A DNA stretch of 64,000 nucleotides from Streptosporangiaceae bacterium (GCA_019245115.1 JAFARZ010000283.1:1-64000); one strand, 5' to 3'; counted from the first letter of the stretch, positions 27,402 through 36,960 are shown. Program-made: numbers and translations. The notes: a model not told the origin generated them from the sequence alone.

Positions 27402-27609
27402 CGGCTCACCTCGCTCACATCGTTGGCATGGCCATGTGTCATGGCCTGACCAATCCCTGCCGACTTGTCATGGCCGACATCGGCCCGCGCGCGTCGGATA
27501 CTCCGATGACGCTATCCGTCCGCGGGCGGTAGCGCCACCACCTCCCGCGACGTGTCGTGCTTTGCACGTTGTGCCCGTTCAGGCACCGCGTACGCCAGCG
27601 GTACGCTCT

Positions 27610-28194
27610 GTGACTGTGACGTCGAGTTCAGAGGTTGACGGCGAGGCCGCGGGCGGGTCCGGCGCTTCGGGCGGGTCCGGCGTTTCGGGCGGGTCCGGCG
27701 TTTCGGGCGGCGGCGCGGGTGCTGGGCCGGGACGCGCGCCCGGTGGCCGGGCCCGACGGCGGGACCGACACGGGCGTGGTCTGCGCGGGCGGCTGGTGCC
27801 ACCTGGCGTACCGTTGTACCGGAGCCGCTCAGAGCAGTTCGACGACCTGGTACTCGAGGCGGTGGCGCGGCTCGAGCCGCGCTGGGAGGCCGAACTCTCC
27901 GACGTGGAGTTCGCGGTCCAGGAGGTGCCGGACGCGGATTTCCTCGCCGCTAACGACGCGGGGCCCAACGGCGGCGTGCCGCTCGCCCGGGTGGTACAGA
28001 GATCACCATCCGATGGCGACGGATCGCAGTCCGGGCCGCGGATCATACTGTTCCGGCGGCCGCTGCTGGCCCGCGCCGAGGACGAAGATGAACTGAGCGA
28101 TCTGGTGTTCGACGTGATCGTCGAGGAGTTCGCCGAGGTGCTTGGCGTAGATCCGGAAACGATCGACCCTGGATATGGGGACGCGGGTTTCTAG
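27610..28194 (+). CDS. Metallopeptidase-family (DUF1025-like) protein without HExxH
   Basis: Protein of about 194 residues. The core (about residues 75-190) is the zincin-like DUF1025 domain: EQFDDLVLEAVARLEPRWEAEL, then ILFRRPLLARAEDEDELSDLVFDVIVEEFAEVLGVDPETIDPGYGDAGF. The usual HExxH is replaced by VIVEEFAEVLG, so zinc peptidase activity is unlikely; this loss is common in actinomycete members as far as I know. The N-terminus has a Gly/Ser repeat encoded by an 18-bp minisatellite. Start at GTG 27610 (or 27616); the longer ORF from 27367 overlaps the divergent DUF3499 gene. Confidence 0.8.
   Translation: MTVTSSSEVDGEAAGGSGASGGSGVSGGSGVSGGGAGAGPGRAPGGRARRRDRHGRGLRGRLVPPGVPLYRSRSEQFDDLVLEAVARLEPRWEAELSDVEFAVQEVPDADFLAANDAGPNGGVPLARVVQRSPSDGDGSQSGPRIILFRRPLLARAEDEDELSDLVFDVIVEEFAEVLGVDPETIDPGYGDAGF
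27653..27706 (+). repeat. 18-bp minisatellite, 3 copies
   Basis: Three copies of a unit starting GCGGGTCCGGCG and ending TTCGG; copies 2 and 3 are identical. Encodes Gly-Gly-Ser-Gly-x-Ser repeats in the N-terminus of the metallopeptidase-like protein, in frame. Confidence 0.88.
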
Positions 28195-29715
28195 CTACGG
28201 GGATATCGCCGTGTAAGAGGCGCGGACGGGAGGCAGGCCGGTCGTGATCAGGGCGCTGACCGCCGGAACGATGGAGACCACCGCGGTCTGGCCGTGCGTC
28301 TCGATCCTGGCGGCGTAAACGGGCCCGGATCCGCCGAGCGGAGTGATCACGACCGCAAAAGGCGCTCCGCCCCTGGTCCCCGGGGGCGCCTTGACCGACT
28401 CGGCCAGCGTACGGCCGGGCGGGATCGCGACGGTCTGGGTGGCGGGCTGAGCGCCTTCGGCGACCTCGGTCAGCCGGACCTGTCCCGCTACTCCCGGAGC
28501 GGAGAGCGCGACCGAAGCCGCGAACCCGCCGGTCGTCGGATTGCCCGCGATAACGGCCTGCTGGGCGATGGGCGCGGTGGCCGCGGTGAACGTGCCCAGC
28601 CCGGTGCCCGGCACCAGCACCGCCGCGGTCACCGGGACGTTCGAGCTGAGCTCGAGCGCGGCGCCAGCCCCTCCGATCGGCGTGAGCTGAACAGCGGAGG
28701 CGGACTGCCCGGGCAGGTCTATCGACTGCGAGCCGAACGGCTGGTAGTGACCCTGCGCGGTAATCGCGACCACGCTGACCTTGGCGGCGGTGTTGCCGGG
28801 GACGACGAGGAACAGGCTGGCGGCGGTGCCCGAGGGTGGAACTCCGGGTATCACCAGGCCTGTCGACGGCGGGGCCGCGCTGGGCAGCCAACTGGTCTGG
28901 CCGTGCGATGAGCCCTCGGCGACGTTGGCGGCCACGCGCCCCGTGCTGGTGTGGACCTCGATCGCCATGACGCTGGCCCCGCCAGCCTGCGACGACAGCG
29001 ACTCCGTGACAAGTGTGTGAGGTGGCACGTTGATGCCGCTGTCTTCGGCGGACTGGACCGCGCCCGCGTCGGTGATGACATTCAGGTTCACGGTCGCCGC
29101 CAGCGAGTCGACGTTCATGAGGTCGAGCTGGATCTGGGCGGCGCCGTCCTGCTGGCCGGGTCCGACGAACCAGGTATCCGCGTTCGGCTCAGCGCAGCGG
29201 ACACTGGCCTGGCCAGAAGCGTCAGCGACCTCCGCCTCCAGCCCCTGGGCCATAGCGCCCTGCGCCACGATCGACCAACCCTGCTGCTTGGTCACGTTCG
29301 TGGTGGCGGGTACCGAGATCAGGGACAAGGTGTTCACGGCGGTGATGCTGGCGGGGTTCGCGGGGGTGGTCTGCGCCGCGCCGTGGGTGGAGCCGGTTGG
29401 CAGCGGGGTCAGGACGGCTGAGTTCGCGGGGCCCGCAGGGGCCGCGGGGCCCGCAGGGGCCGCGGTGGCCGCGAACGCGGCGATACGGCTCTGGCCGGCG
29501 TCCGCGCCGGGCGGGCAGGCGCGGATAGCGGTGCTGATCGGGACCTGACGGATCAGCGTGGCGGTGCTGCGGATAGCCTTCGACGTGGTGGCCTGGGTTG
29601 CCGTCGCTGAAGTGGCGGGCTTGATGAGGGTCACGGCGCCGATGGCGGCCAGCGCGACCAGCACCAAGGCCACGGGCACGAACCGGCCCACGCCGCCGGG
29701 AAGCGCCCGGGTCAT
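28195..29715 (-). CDS. DUF5719 family exported protein
   Basis: Protein of 506 residues with one N-terminal membrane anchor (about 12-32) and a large, beta-rich extracytoplasmic part. An Ala/Pro/Gly-rich linker lies near 78-100. Its position just after the large glycosyltransferase (ATGA overlap at 29712-29715) and its composition match DUF5719, found in this locus across actinomycetes. No enzymatic motif is visible. The stop abuts the convergent metallopeptidase-like stop with no gap. An envelope role with the glycosyltransferase is inferred from coupling. Confidence 0.85.
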   Translation of the reverse strand: MTRALPGGVGRFVPVALVLVALAAIGAVTLIKPATSATATQATTSKAIRSTATLIRQVPISTAIRACPPGADAGQSRIAAFAATAAPAGPAAPAGPANSAVLTPLPTGSTHGAAQTTPANPASITAVNTLSLISVPATTNVTKQQGWSIVAQGAMAQGLEAEVADASGQASVRCAEPNADTWFVGPGQQDGAAQIQLDLMNVDSLAATVNLNVITDAGAVQSAEDSGINVPPHTLVTESLSSQAGGASVMAIEVHTSTGRVAANVAEGSSHGQTSWLPSAAPPSTGLVIPGVPPSGTAASLFLVVPGNTAAKVSVVAITAQGHYQPFGSQSIDLPGQSASAVQLTPIGGAGAALELSSNVPVTAAVLVPGTGLGTFTAATAPIAQQAVIAGNPTTGGFAASVALSAPGVAGQVRLTEVAEGAQPATQTVAIPPGRTLAESVKAPPGTRGGAPFAVVITPLGGSGPVYAARIETHGQTAVVSIVPAVSALITTGLPPVRASYTAISP

Positions 29716-32700
29716 GACTCATCTCCGAGTTCCCAGGGGGGACGCGAGCCGCCCGGTGGACCACTGGGCTGCTGTGAGCCGCCCGGTGACTGTGAGCCGC
29801 CCGGTGACTGTGAGCCGCCGGGCGGCTGTGAGCCGCCGGGCGGCGATTCCGGCGGCAGCGGCGTCAGCGGCTCGGCGGCGTCGGCCCAGTCGCCTTCCGC
29901 CGGGTCCCATGAACTTTCTGGACGGTCCCATGAACTTTCTGGACGGTCCCAGGGGGGCTCTGGACGATCCCAGGGTTCGCCCCCACCCGATGCGGGTGGT
30001 GCGGCCGCCTCTGGCGGAAGCGCCCGCTCCTCCGGCTGGACCACCAGGCCGGGGTCCGCCGGCGCCTTACCTCGCCAGACGCGGGACGGCTTGCTGTGCC
30101 GTGCCGCTCGGTGGCTACCCCCGCGCCTGCGCCCAGCCGACGCAGCCAACCCAGCGGACGCGGCCGATGCGGCGGACGCGGCTGGGCCAGCGGCCGGCCC
30201 AGCGGCCGGTGCTGCTGGCAGTCCCGCCGGTCCCGGCCGCTCCGGAGCTCCGCTCGAGAACGGCACCGCCTGTGCGGTAACCCAGTCCGACTCGGCGGCC
30301 CACGGCGCGACCGCGACAGGCTCCACAACCGGATCCGACGGCGCCGCCTCGGCAGGCCACAGATCCGACCGCGCCGCCTCAGTAGGCCACGGACCCGACG
30401 GCGCCGCCTCAGCAGGCCACAGATCCGACCGCGCCGCCTCAGTAGGCCACGGACCCGACGGCGCCGCGTCCGGCCATGGACCAGATGCCGCCGCCTCCGG
30501 CCACGAACCCACCCCGGCACCGGCACCAGCACCGACCGGCACGGGTACCGCTGGCGGCGGGGTAGTGACATCGGCCGAGCCGGCCTCGGTAGGCTCCGCG
30601 GCCGTGGCGCTGGCACGCGTCCCCGGCAGCGCGAGGACGAAGGCAATCAGCAAAGCGGCTGCCTCACCACCCAGGGCCAGGTCGCGGGCCAGGTCATCAC
30701 GTGCGATGACCAGATGACCGCCGCCGGACGGCAGCACGAAGGCCTGTGCCCAGCCGTACATGGGCTGGGACAACGCCTGAAGCGGCCGGCCGTTCAACGT
30801 GGCCGACCACCCGCCAGCCGGCTCGGCCAGCACCAGCGTGCCGCCGCTGGCGGCCGCGAGCGTGCTGGAAGCCCCCACTGCCCCGGAAGACACCGGTACC
30901 ACGGTCCCGGCGGTGCTGACGACTCGGACGCGAGCCGCGGTCTGCGCCACCCGCCACAGGTCATAGGCAGCGGAGACGGTGAGCGGCTGCAGGCCCGCGA
31001 CACCGTTCAGCTGGCCGGCCAGCCCTGGATCGACCGGGGCCGGCAGCAGCACATACCCAACGGCGAACTGGCTGAGCTGTTGCGCGGCGTTGGCGGAGTC
31101 ACCGCTGTCGGTGGCCGCGAGCATCGCGACGGCCGTGTTCAGCGTCTGTCTGGCGGCGGCCGCCTCGGTAAGCTCCGGTTCCCCGAGCAGGGGATCGCTG
31201 TTCCGCAGGACCTGATAGGTCAAGATGCCCTGATCCCGTCGCAGCACCAGCGTACGGACCTGGCCCTGAACCGCGGACGAGGCCGCCACGAACGGCGGCA
31301 GGACCGGCGTCCCGGCCGTGCTCAGCGGACCACGGACCCCGGTAGCCAGCCAGTACCCGGCCGCGAGGATCGGCGCGCTCACCCCTATGGCGCCCACGGC
31401 CAGGGCTACCGTGCCGCGCCGCCCGACCAGCCTGGCCCTGGTGCCGAGGCTGGCGCTGCTGGCCGCCACGCCCCATACGGTCCCGGCCGCCCATTCGAAC
31501 ATGGGCGTGGCCGCGAGCAGCAGGCCGGCGGCCGCTATGGCGAGCAGGAACCCAGGCCATACCGGCACCGCGCTTCCGGTTACCGGCGAGGTCACCCGCA
31601 GCCTGCTGACCGCGGCCGCCGCCGCGAGCCCGGACAGCGCGACTCCCCATCCGGTCAGCACCAGCGCCTGCCGCCGTCCGGACAGCAGCGCGCACAGCGC
31701 GGCGAACAGCAAGCCCGCGGTGACCCACGACGGCGGAAGCCCGGGGCCGCCCGGGCTGAGCAGCAGCAGCGGTTCTGGCTTGAGGTTGTCCGCGGCCAGC
31801 CCTGATCGCTGGACGCCCGCCTCGAGTAGCAGGGCGGAGGGACTGGCCAGCAGGTGGAATATCCACGGGATCAGCACCGCGACCGGCACCACGGCGACGA
31901 TTCCCGCGTTGATCGCCATGTCCCAGCTCCGCCAGCGGGCACTGAGGCCCCGCCAGCGAGCCACGCCGACCGCGCCGGCGACACCAACCGCGCCGGCGAG
32001 CGCGAACGCCCACAGCAACGGCACGAAGGCAGCGGCCACTCCCACCAGCAGCCCGCCACCCCACGCCGCGCGGCGCCCCTGGCGTGGCGGTCCGGTCAGT
32101 ATCCGCCCGATAGTGATGCCGATCAGCGGAAGCAGCATGAAGGCGACCGCGGTGCCGAGCCGCCCGGCGGCCACCGCGCCCGTCGCTACCGGCGCCACCG
32201 CGTACGTGATAGCGATCCATATCCGCGCGCCCAGGGCGGGTGTGAACCGGCGTGCGGCCGCGTACGCCGTCATCCCCGCGACGGGAACGGCGCCGAGCAG
32301 GAGCACGTCGACGGCCAGCCACGGCTTGCCGCCAAGCAGTGTCGCCACGGCGGCGACGACCGCGATGTAGGGCGGCGTGCTGGCCGCCGAGCCGACGCCG
32401 TATGCGTGATAACCGGCCAGGTACTCACGCCACAGGTCGCTCGCGCCGCCCCACGCCGGTACGAGCGCTCCGCCGGCCAGCGTCCCGGACCCGCGGGCCA
32501 GGTCGCCGATCAGCGACCGCTCGGCGACCGCGGTGATCACGGCGAGCCCGGCGAACAGCAGGACCCCGGGGCTGGTCAGCACCCGCCGGAGCACCGAGTC
32601 GGACGGCGGCAGCGGCAGGTCCTCGTCCGGATCGTCGGCGGCCCCTCCGTGTTCACCGCTTCCCTCGTAAGGGGAGGAACGGGAAAGTATTCCGACCACA

Positions 32701-33806
32701 CTCTCGGCCATCCGAGACAACGTCTTGCCATGCGGGATCTGCGGGCGCAGCACGGCATAGGCCCGCTTACGCCCGGGCGAGCGCCGTCGCCGCGCGCGCC
32801 ACACCTGCAACGGATGGCCGAACAACCAGGCCAGCGCCCCCAGGTGCCCGAACGCACGGCGTTGCTGCTTGGTCAGCAGGAAGTACGTCGCCCGCAGCAG
32901 CGAGCCGAGGACGCAGCCGCTCACCACGGTCAGCATCGGCACCAGCGGCAGGTTGACGGCCAGCACATACAGCGCGGAACGCCGGTCCAGTAGCCGCGGA
33001 TGACCGGCCGCTGCGATCCCCTGCTTGCGCCGGTGTCGTGCCGACAGCTCACGGTGGTACACCACCGCGTCCGTCACCACCCGGACGTCATACCCGGCCG
33101 CGTGCACTCGCCAGCAGAAGTCGATGTCGTCCCGGAACAGCGGCAGCAATGGATCGAAGCCGCCGAGCCGTTCCCACACGTCGCGGCGGATCAGCATCCC
33201 GGCTGAACTGACCGCCAGCACCGGCCGGTTGCCGTCGTGCTGTCCCTGGTCGATCTCTCCCGGCTCGATCCCGGTCAGCCGCCGTCCGGCCCGGTCCGCG
33301 GTCAGCCCCACCTCACGGAGCACCCGCCGGTCGGCCAGGTCCCTGAGCTTCGGCCCGAATACCGCGGTCGTCTCGTAGCGACTGGCCAGCCTGAGCAGAT
33401 GCTCGAGGGCGTCCGGCGCGGGCTGGCAGTCATCGTGCAGCAGCCAGATCCACTCTGTCTGATTGGCCTGGGCATCCGGCCGCGGCGTCTGATTGGCCTC
33501 GGCCTCCGGCCGCGGCGTCTGATTGACCTCGGCCTCCGGCCGCGCCGCCTGATGCTGCAAGGCCCGGGACACCGCCGTGCCATATCCCGTGCCGGGATCC
33601 ATGCCGAAGACAGCATCGTGACCGAGAAGCTCGGCCAGCAGCGCGCCGCTGCGGTCCCGGCTGCCCGTGTCGACGCCCACTACGCGGTCAACGGGACGGG
33701 TCTGGTCCCGCATTGCCTGGATGGCGCCTGGCAACAGCCGGGCGCCGTCGTGGGCGACTATCACGGCGGTGACGACGTGACGCGGATGCGATGTGTTAGG
33801 TGACAA
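29712..33806 (-). CDS. Large GT2-type membrane glycosyltransferase
   Basis: Protein of 1364 residues. The N-terminal GT2 domain (about 12-270) has VTAVIVAHDGARLLPGAI, a DD-type motif in WIWLLHDDCQPAPDALEHL, and acceptor-side motifs SSAGMLIRRDVWERLGGFD and LFRDDIDFCWRVH. After that come more than ten membrane segments, an extracytoplasmic domain, and a long Pro/Ser/Gln tail. Three in-frame minisatellites expand it: Asn-Gln-Thr-Pro-Arg-Pro-Glu repeats inside the GT2 domain, Trp-Pro-x-Glu-Ala-Ala repeats near residue 1130, and Gly-Gly-Ser-Gln/Trp-Asp-Arg-Pro repeats at the end. Start TTG 33806. Likely builds envelope glycan; substrate unknown. Confidence 0.88.
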   Translation of the reverse strand: MSPNTSHPRHVVTAVIVAHDGARLLPGAIQAMRDQTRPVDRVVGVDTGSRDRSGALLAELLGHDAVFGMDPGTGYGTAVSRALQHQAARPEAEVNQTPRPEAEANQTPRPDAQANQTEWIWLLHDDCQPAPDALEHLLRLASRYETTAVFGPKLRDLADRRVLREVGLTADRAGRRLTGIEPGEIDQGQHDGNRPVLAVSSAGMLIRRDVWERLGGFDPLLPLFRDDIDFCWRVHAAGYDVRVVTDAVVYHRELSARHRRKQGIAAAGHPRLLDRRSALYVLAVNLPLVPMLTVVSGCVLGSLLRATYFLLTKQQRRAFGHLGALAWLFGHPLQVWRARRRRSPGRKRAYAVLRPQIPHGKTLSRMAESVVGILSRSSPYEGSGEHGGAADDPDEDLPLPPSDSVLRRVLTSPGVLLFAGLAVITAVAERSLIGDLARGSGTLAGGALVPAWGGASDLWREYLAGYHAYGVGSAASTPPYIAVVAAVATLLGGKPWLAVDVLLLGAVPVAGMTAYAAARRFTPALGARIWIAITYAVAPVATGAVAAGRLGTAVAFMLLPLIGITIGRILTGPPRQGRRAAWGGGLLVGVAAAFVPLLWAFALAGAVGVAGAVGVARWRGLSARWRSWDMAINAGIVAVVPVAVLIPWIFHLLASPSALLLEAGVQRSGLAADNLKPEPLLLLSPGGPGLPPSWVTAGLLFAALCALLSGRRQALVLTGWGVALSGLAAAAAVSRLRVTSPVTGSAVPVWPGFLLAIAAAGLLLAATPMFEWAAGTVWGVAASSASLGTRARLVGRRGTVALAVGAIGVSAPILAAGYWLATGVRGPLSTAGTPVLPPFVAASSAVQGQVRTLVLRRDQGILTYQVLRNSDPLLGEPELTEAAAARQTLNTAVAMLAATDSGDSANAAQQLSQFAVGYVLLPAPVDPGLAGQLNGVAGLQPLTVSAAYDLWRVAQTAARVRVVSTAGTVVPVSSGAVGASSTLAAASGGTLVLAEPAGGWSATLNGRPLQALSQPMYGWAQAFVLPSGGGHLVIARDDLARDLALGGEAAALLIAFVLALPGTRASATAAEPTEAGSADVTTPPPAVPVPVGAGAGAGVGSWPEAAASGPWPDAAPSGPWPTEAARSDLWPAEAAPSGPWPTEAARSDLWPAEAAPSDPVVEPVAVAPWAAESDWVTAQAVPFSSGAPERPGPAGLPAAPAAGPAAGPAASAASAASAGLAASAGRRRGGSHRAARHSKPSRVWRGKAPADPGLVVQPEERALPPEAAAPPASGGGEPWDRPEPPWDRPESSWDRPESSWDPAEGDWADAAEPLTPLPPESPPGGSQPPGGSQSPGGSQSPGGSQQPSGPPGGSRPPWELGDES
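29740..29965 (-). repeat. 18-bp and 21-bp minisatellites in the glycosyltransferase tail
   Basis: About four copies of an 18-bp unit around CCGCCCGGTGACTGTGAG (29775-29840) encode Pro-Gly-Gly-Ser-Gln-Ser repeats. Two copies plus a partial of a 21-bp unit with GGTCCCATGAACTTTC (29905-29965) encode Trp-Asp-Arg-Pro-Glu-Ser-Ser. Both keep the reading frame. Confidence 0.82.
30351..30470 (-). repeat. 30-bp minisatellite with 60-bp higher order in the glycosyltransferase
   Basis: Four 30-bp units alternate in two types, so 30361-30420 and 30421-30480 are almost identical 60-bp blocks. They encode alternating Gly-Pro-Trp-Pro and Asp-Leu-Trp-Pro repeats with Thr/Ala-Glu-Ala-Ala. A fifth, degenerate unit precedes them at 30321. 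Confidence 0.9.
33459..33548 (-). repeat. 30-bp minisatellite inside the GT2 catalytic domain
   Basis: Three consecutive 30-bp units, each with GATTGGCCTGGGC or a near variant followed by CCGGCCGCGGCG. They insert about 30 residues (Asn-Gln-Thr-Pro-Arg-Pro-Glu-Ala-Glu-Ala type) just before the WIWLLHDD motif. A near-identical 28-bp copy occurs at 48201-48228 and a 19-bp core, inverted, near 34463-34491. Confidence 0.9.
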
Positions 33807-33955
33807 GGGGTCCTGGCAGGTAGCGTTGGCGGGCGACTACCGGTGCGGCTGCCGCCCGGTTAGAGCGCGTACTCGCCGTGACCGACAACCCCCGCACTCA
33901 CGGCAGCGTTAACGATACTCCGCCGCACGGTGCTCAGCAGGGTAAATGCTCGATG

Positions 33956-34243
33956 TCAGCCGCGGCCTAACCCGGCCTGACGCTTGAGGCGGCGGCGTTC
34001 GCGCTCGGACATGCCGCCCCAGATTCCGAACCGCTCGTCGTGCTCGAGCGCGTACTCCAGGCACTCGGAGCGGACCTCGCAACTACGGCACACCCGCTTC
34101 GCTTCGCGGGTGGAACCTCCTTTCTCCGGGAAAAATGCCTCCGGATCCGTTTGGGCGCACAGAGCACGGTCTTGCCAGCCCAGCTCGTCAACGTCATCCG
34201 GACTGACGAACACCTGCTCCACCGGGACGATGACCTCAGTCAC
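33956..34243 (-). CDS. WhiB-family iron-sulfur transcription factor
   Basis: Small Fe-S regulator of 95 residues. Four Cys ligands are present (LCAQ, VCRSCEVRSEC), followed by the turn GIWGGMSERERRRLKR, diagnostic of WhiB proteins. WhiB proteins bind a 4Fe-4S cluster and the principal sigma factor to control development or stress genes. Position just before fbiA and after the large glycosyltransferase fits whiB of Streptomyces (WhiB2/WhmD-type), but I do not fix the paralog. GTG 34243 is preferred, with GGAGG 7 bases upstream; the track's GTG at 34264 is longer. Confidence 0.92.
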   Translation of the reverse strand: MTEVIVPVEQVFVSPDDVDELGWQDRALCAQTDPEAFFPEKGGSTREAKRVCRSCEVRSECLEYALEHDERFGIWGGMSERERRRLKRQAGLGRG

Positions 34244-34735
34244 AGCGTGTCCTCCCTCCCCCACTCGGAGCCCCCGATCGTTTCCTTCTCCCCCGGATGG
34301 CGAGAATCACACCAATGAAATTACACCCGCGTGTCTTGCTTCACGTCAAGCGAGGAAGGTGATAATGGTCCCCCGGATGCCCGAGATGCGAGAAAAGTCA
34401 CCCCAAGATTCCTGCTGGACCTGTTGCGGACGTCCGGCTCCCCCTCGCCAGCGGGCCGCCTCGCGTACGGAGGCCGCGGCCGGAGGCCCAGCCGAAGGCG
34501 AGCGGAAGCGAGCGCCGCGGCGGTTGCCGTCCCGCAGGGGCGGCAATTCCCGCCGCGGCCCCAAGCCGGCCGAGCACAGCGAGGCCTAGGCGCGGAGGAA
34601 AACACAGCGAGCGGAAGCGAGCGCCGCGGCGGTTGCCGTCCCGCAGGGGCGGCAATTCCCGCCGCGGCCCCAAACCGGCCGAGCACAGCGAGGCCTTGGC
34701 GCGGAGGATTCAGCGCAAGCTGTCACACTTGGCTT
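34244..34735. other. Divergent whiB/fbiA intergenic region
   Basis: About 490 bases with no credible gene. It carries the promoters of whiB (minus) and fbiA (plus) and a tandem 102-bp duplication close to fbiA. An inverted 19-bp core of the repeat seen at 33.5 and 48.2 kb (CTGGGCCTCCGGCCGCGGC on the minus strand) lies near 34463-34491. Confidence 0.65.
34498..34708. repeat. 102-bp tandem duplication upstream of fbiA
   Basis: 34498-34599 and 34607-34708 are the same 102-bp sequence with only about two differences, separated by 7 bases (period 109). Each copy contains an inverted repeat, GCCGCGGCGG then CCGCCGCGGC, with inner TTGCCG/CGGCAA pairing, so each can fold into a long GC-rich hairpin. 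The second copy ends 27 bases before the fbiA ATG. Confidence 0.9.
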
Positions 34736-35686
34736 ATGCGCATCACCGTGCTTGCCGGGGGCGTGGGCGCCGCTCGCTTCCTGCGCGGGCTGAAGGCAGC
34801 CGCCCCGGACGACGAGATTACGGTCATCGGGAACACCGGTGACGACATCACGCTGTACGGCCTGCGAGTGTGTCCCGACCTGGACACCGTGATGTACACC
34901 CTGGGCGGGGGCATCAATCCCGATCAGGGATGGGGCCGCGCGGCGGAGACTTTCAGCGTCCGCGAGGAACTAGCCGCGTATGGCGCCACCCCGGACTGGT
35001 TCACGCTCGGCGACCGCGACTTCGCCACCCACATCCTGCGCAGCCAGCTGCTGGCTGACGGCCAGCCGCTGTCCGCCATCACCGAAAGGCTGTGCCGCCG
35101 GTGGCGGCCCGGCGTCCGGCTGCTGCCCATGTCCGACGATCCCATCGAGACCCATGTGGTGCTCGAAGATCATTTGAACGAACGTACGGTGGTGCACTTC
35201 CAGGAATGGTGGGTTCGCCACCAGGCCAAGACGCCAGCCGCACAGATCATCGCGGTGGGGGCGGACTCGGCTTCGCCGGCGCCCGGCGTGCTCGACGCCA
35301 TCGCCACGGCGGATGTCGTGCTGTTCCCGCCGTCCAATCCGGTGGTCAGCATTGGCACCATCTTGTCCGTGCCCGGCATCAGGGATGCGGTGGCGGCCAA
35401 GACGGTGGTGGGCGTGTCCCCGATCATCGGTGGAGCACCGGTGCGCGGCATGGCCGATGCGTGCCTGACCGCGATCGGGGTTCCGACGACGGCCGCCGCG
35501 GTGGCCGCGCACTACGGGCCCGATCTGCTGAACGGCTGGCTGGTTGACGACCAGGACAAGTCCTCGGCCGAAGACCTGGCGCCGCTCGGCATCGAGGTAC
35601 GCGCGATGCCGCTGCTCATGCGCGACCTGCCCGCTACCGGGGCGATGGCCCGGGCCGCGCTCGATCTGGCCCAGGAGCTAGCATGA
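34736..35686 (+). CDS. fbiA: 2-phospho-L-lactate/phosphoenolpyruvate transferase (F420 biosynthesis)
   Basis: CofD-family enzyme of 316 residues that joins the activated phospholactate or PEP unit to the deazaflavin FO, giving (dehydro-)F420-0. The start [19 protein letters not shown], the [13 protein letters not shown] motif and [20 protein letters not shown] are typical. ATG 34736 is chosen because the track's longer ORF begins within the 102-bp duplication. It overlaps fbiB by 4 bases (ATGA), so the two act as one operon. Confidence 0.95.
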   Translation: MRITVLAGGVGAARFLRGLKAAAPDDEITVIGNTGDDITLYGLRVCPDLDTVMYTLGGGINPDQGWGRAAETFSVREELAAYGATPDWFTLGDRDFATHILRSQLLADGQPLSAITERLCRRWRPGVRLLPMSDDPIETHVVLEDHLNERTVVHFQEWWVRHQAKTPAAQIIAVGADSASPAPGVLDAIATADVVLFPPSNPVVSIGTILSVPGIRDAVAAKTVVGVSPIIGGAPVRGMADACLTAIGVPTTAAAVAAHYGPDLLNGWLVDDQDKSSAEDLAPLGIEVRAMPLLMRDLPATGAMARAALDLAQELA

Positions 35687-36960
35687 TCACCGTGATGGGG
35701 GTGGCCGGCCTCCCCGAGGTGACGGCCGGCGCCGACCTGTCCTCGCTTATCGAGGAAGCGTCCGGCGGCGATCTGCGCGACGGCGACATCCTCGTGGTCA
35801 CGTCGAAGATCATCAGCAAGGCCGAGGGCCGGGTGGCCGGGATGGCCCGCGAGGACGCGATCGAGGCGGAAACCGTGCGAGTGGTCGCGCGCCGCGAGGC
35901 CACGACCATCGCGCAGACCCGGCACGGTTTCGTGCTGGCGGCGGCCGGCGTGGACGCCTCCAACACCGCGCCTGGCACCGTGGTGCTGCTTCCCGCCGAC
36001 CCGGACGAGTCGGCGCGGCGGCTGCGTAAGGGCCTGCAGGAGCGGGCGGGCGTCTCGGTGGGCGTGGTCGTCACCGACACGATGGGCAGACCCTGGCGCA
36101 ACGGGCAGACCGACACCGCTATCGGCGCGGCCGGCATCGTCGTCGCCCGCGACTACCGCGGTACGCCGGACAGCTTCGGCAACATCCTGGAGGTCACCGT
36201 CACCGCGGTCGCCGACGAGCTCGCGGCGGCCGCCGACCTGGTGAAAGGCAAGGCTCTCGGGATTCCGCTCGCCATCGTGCGCGGGCTGCCGGAGTTCGTG
36301 ACCGAGGCGGACGGGCCGGGCGCGCGGGCGCTGGTCCGGCCCGCCGACGAGGACATGTTCCGGTTCGGTTCGGCGGAAGTGCCGCTGGCCCGCCGGACCG
36401 TTCGCGAGTTCACCGCTGAGCCGGTGGACGGCGCCGCGGTACGGCGCGCGGTCGCCACCGCGATCACCGCGCCGGCCCCGCACCACAGCCAGCCCTGGCG
36501 TTTCGTGCTGGTCGAGTCAGCGGCAGCGCGCACGACGCTGCTGGACGCGATGCTGGATGCGTGGATCGCCGACCTGCGCGGTGACGGTTTCACCGAAGAC
36601 CAGATCGCCCGCCGCGTCCGCCGCGGCGAACCGCTCCGCCGCGCGCCGCTGATCGTCGTCCCGTGCCTGGTCATGGACGCCGCGCACACCTACCCCGACG
36701 ACCGCCGTAACCACTCCGAGCAGGCCATGTTCACCGTCGCGATGGGCGCCGCGGTGCAGAACCTGCTCATCGCCCTGGCCGTCGAAGGCCTGGGCTCCGC
36801 CTGGATCTCCAGCACTCTGTTCTGCCAGGACGTGACCCTGCGCGCACTGGACCTCCCAGCCGGCTGGCTCCCCATGGGCGCCATAGCCGTAGGCCACCCG
36901 GCCCAGTCCCCCGCCCCGCGCCCGCCCCGCGACCCCGACGACTTCCTCGTGGTCCGCTAA
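35683..36960 (+). CDS. fbiB: F420-0:gamma-glutamyl ligase with nitroreductase-like domain
   Basis: Two-domain protein of 425 residues. The N-terminal CofE-like part (about 1-245) has [14 protein letters not shown] and [23 protein letters not shown] and adds glutamates to F420-0. The C-terminal FMN-binding nitroreductase-like domain (about 250-425) starts [20 protein letters not shown] and has [13 protein letters not shown]; in mycobacteria it reduces dehydro-F420-0. Length and fusion match FbiB. Overlaps fbiA; ends 36 bases before a strong palindrome that could terminate the operon. Confidence 0.95.
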   Translation: MITVMGVAGLPEVTAGADLSSLIEEASGGDLRDGDILVVTSKIISKAEGRVAGMAREDAIEAETVRVVARREATTIAQTRHGFVLAAAGVDASNTAPGTVVLLPADPDESARRLRKGLQERAGVSVGVVVTDTMGRPWRNGQTDTAIGAAGIVVARDYRGTPDSFGNILEVTVTAVADELAAAADLVKGKALGIPLAIVRGLPEFVTEADGPGARALVRPADEDMFRFGSAEVPLARRTVREFTAEPVDGAAVRRAVATAITAPAPHHSQPWRFVLVESAAARTTLLDAMLDAWIADLRGDGFTEDQIARRVRRGEPLRRAPLIVVPCLVMDAAHTYPDDRRNHSEQAMFTVAMGAAVQNLLIALAVEGLGSAWISSTLFCQDVTLRALDLPAGWLPMGAIAVGHPAQSPAPRPPRDPDDFLVVR

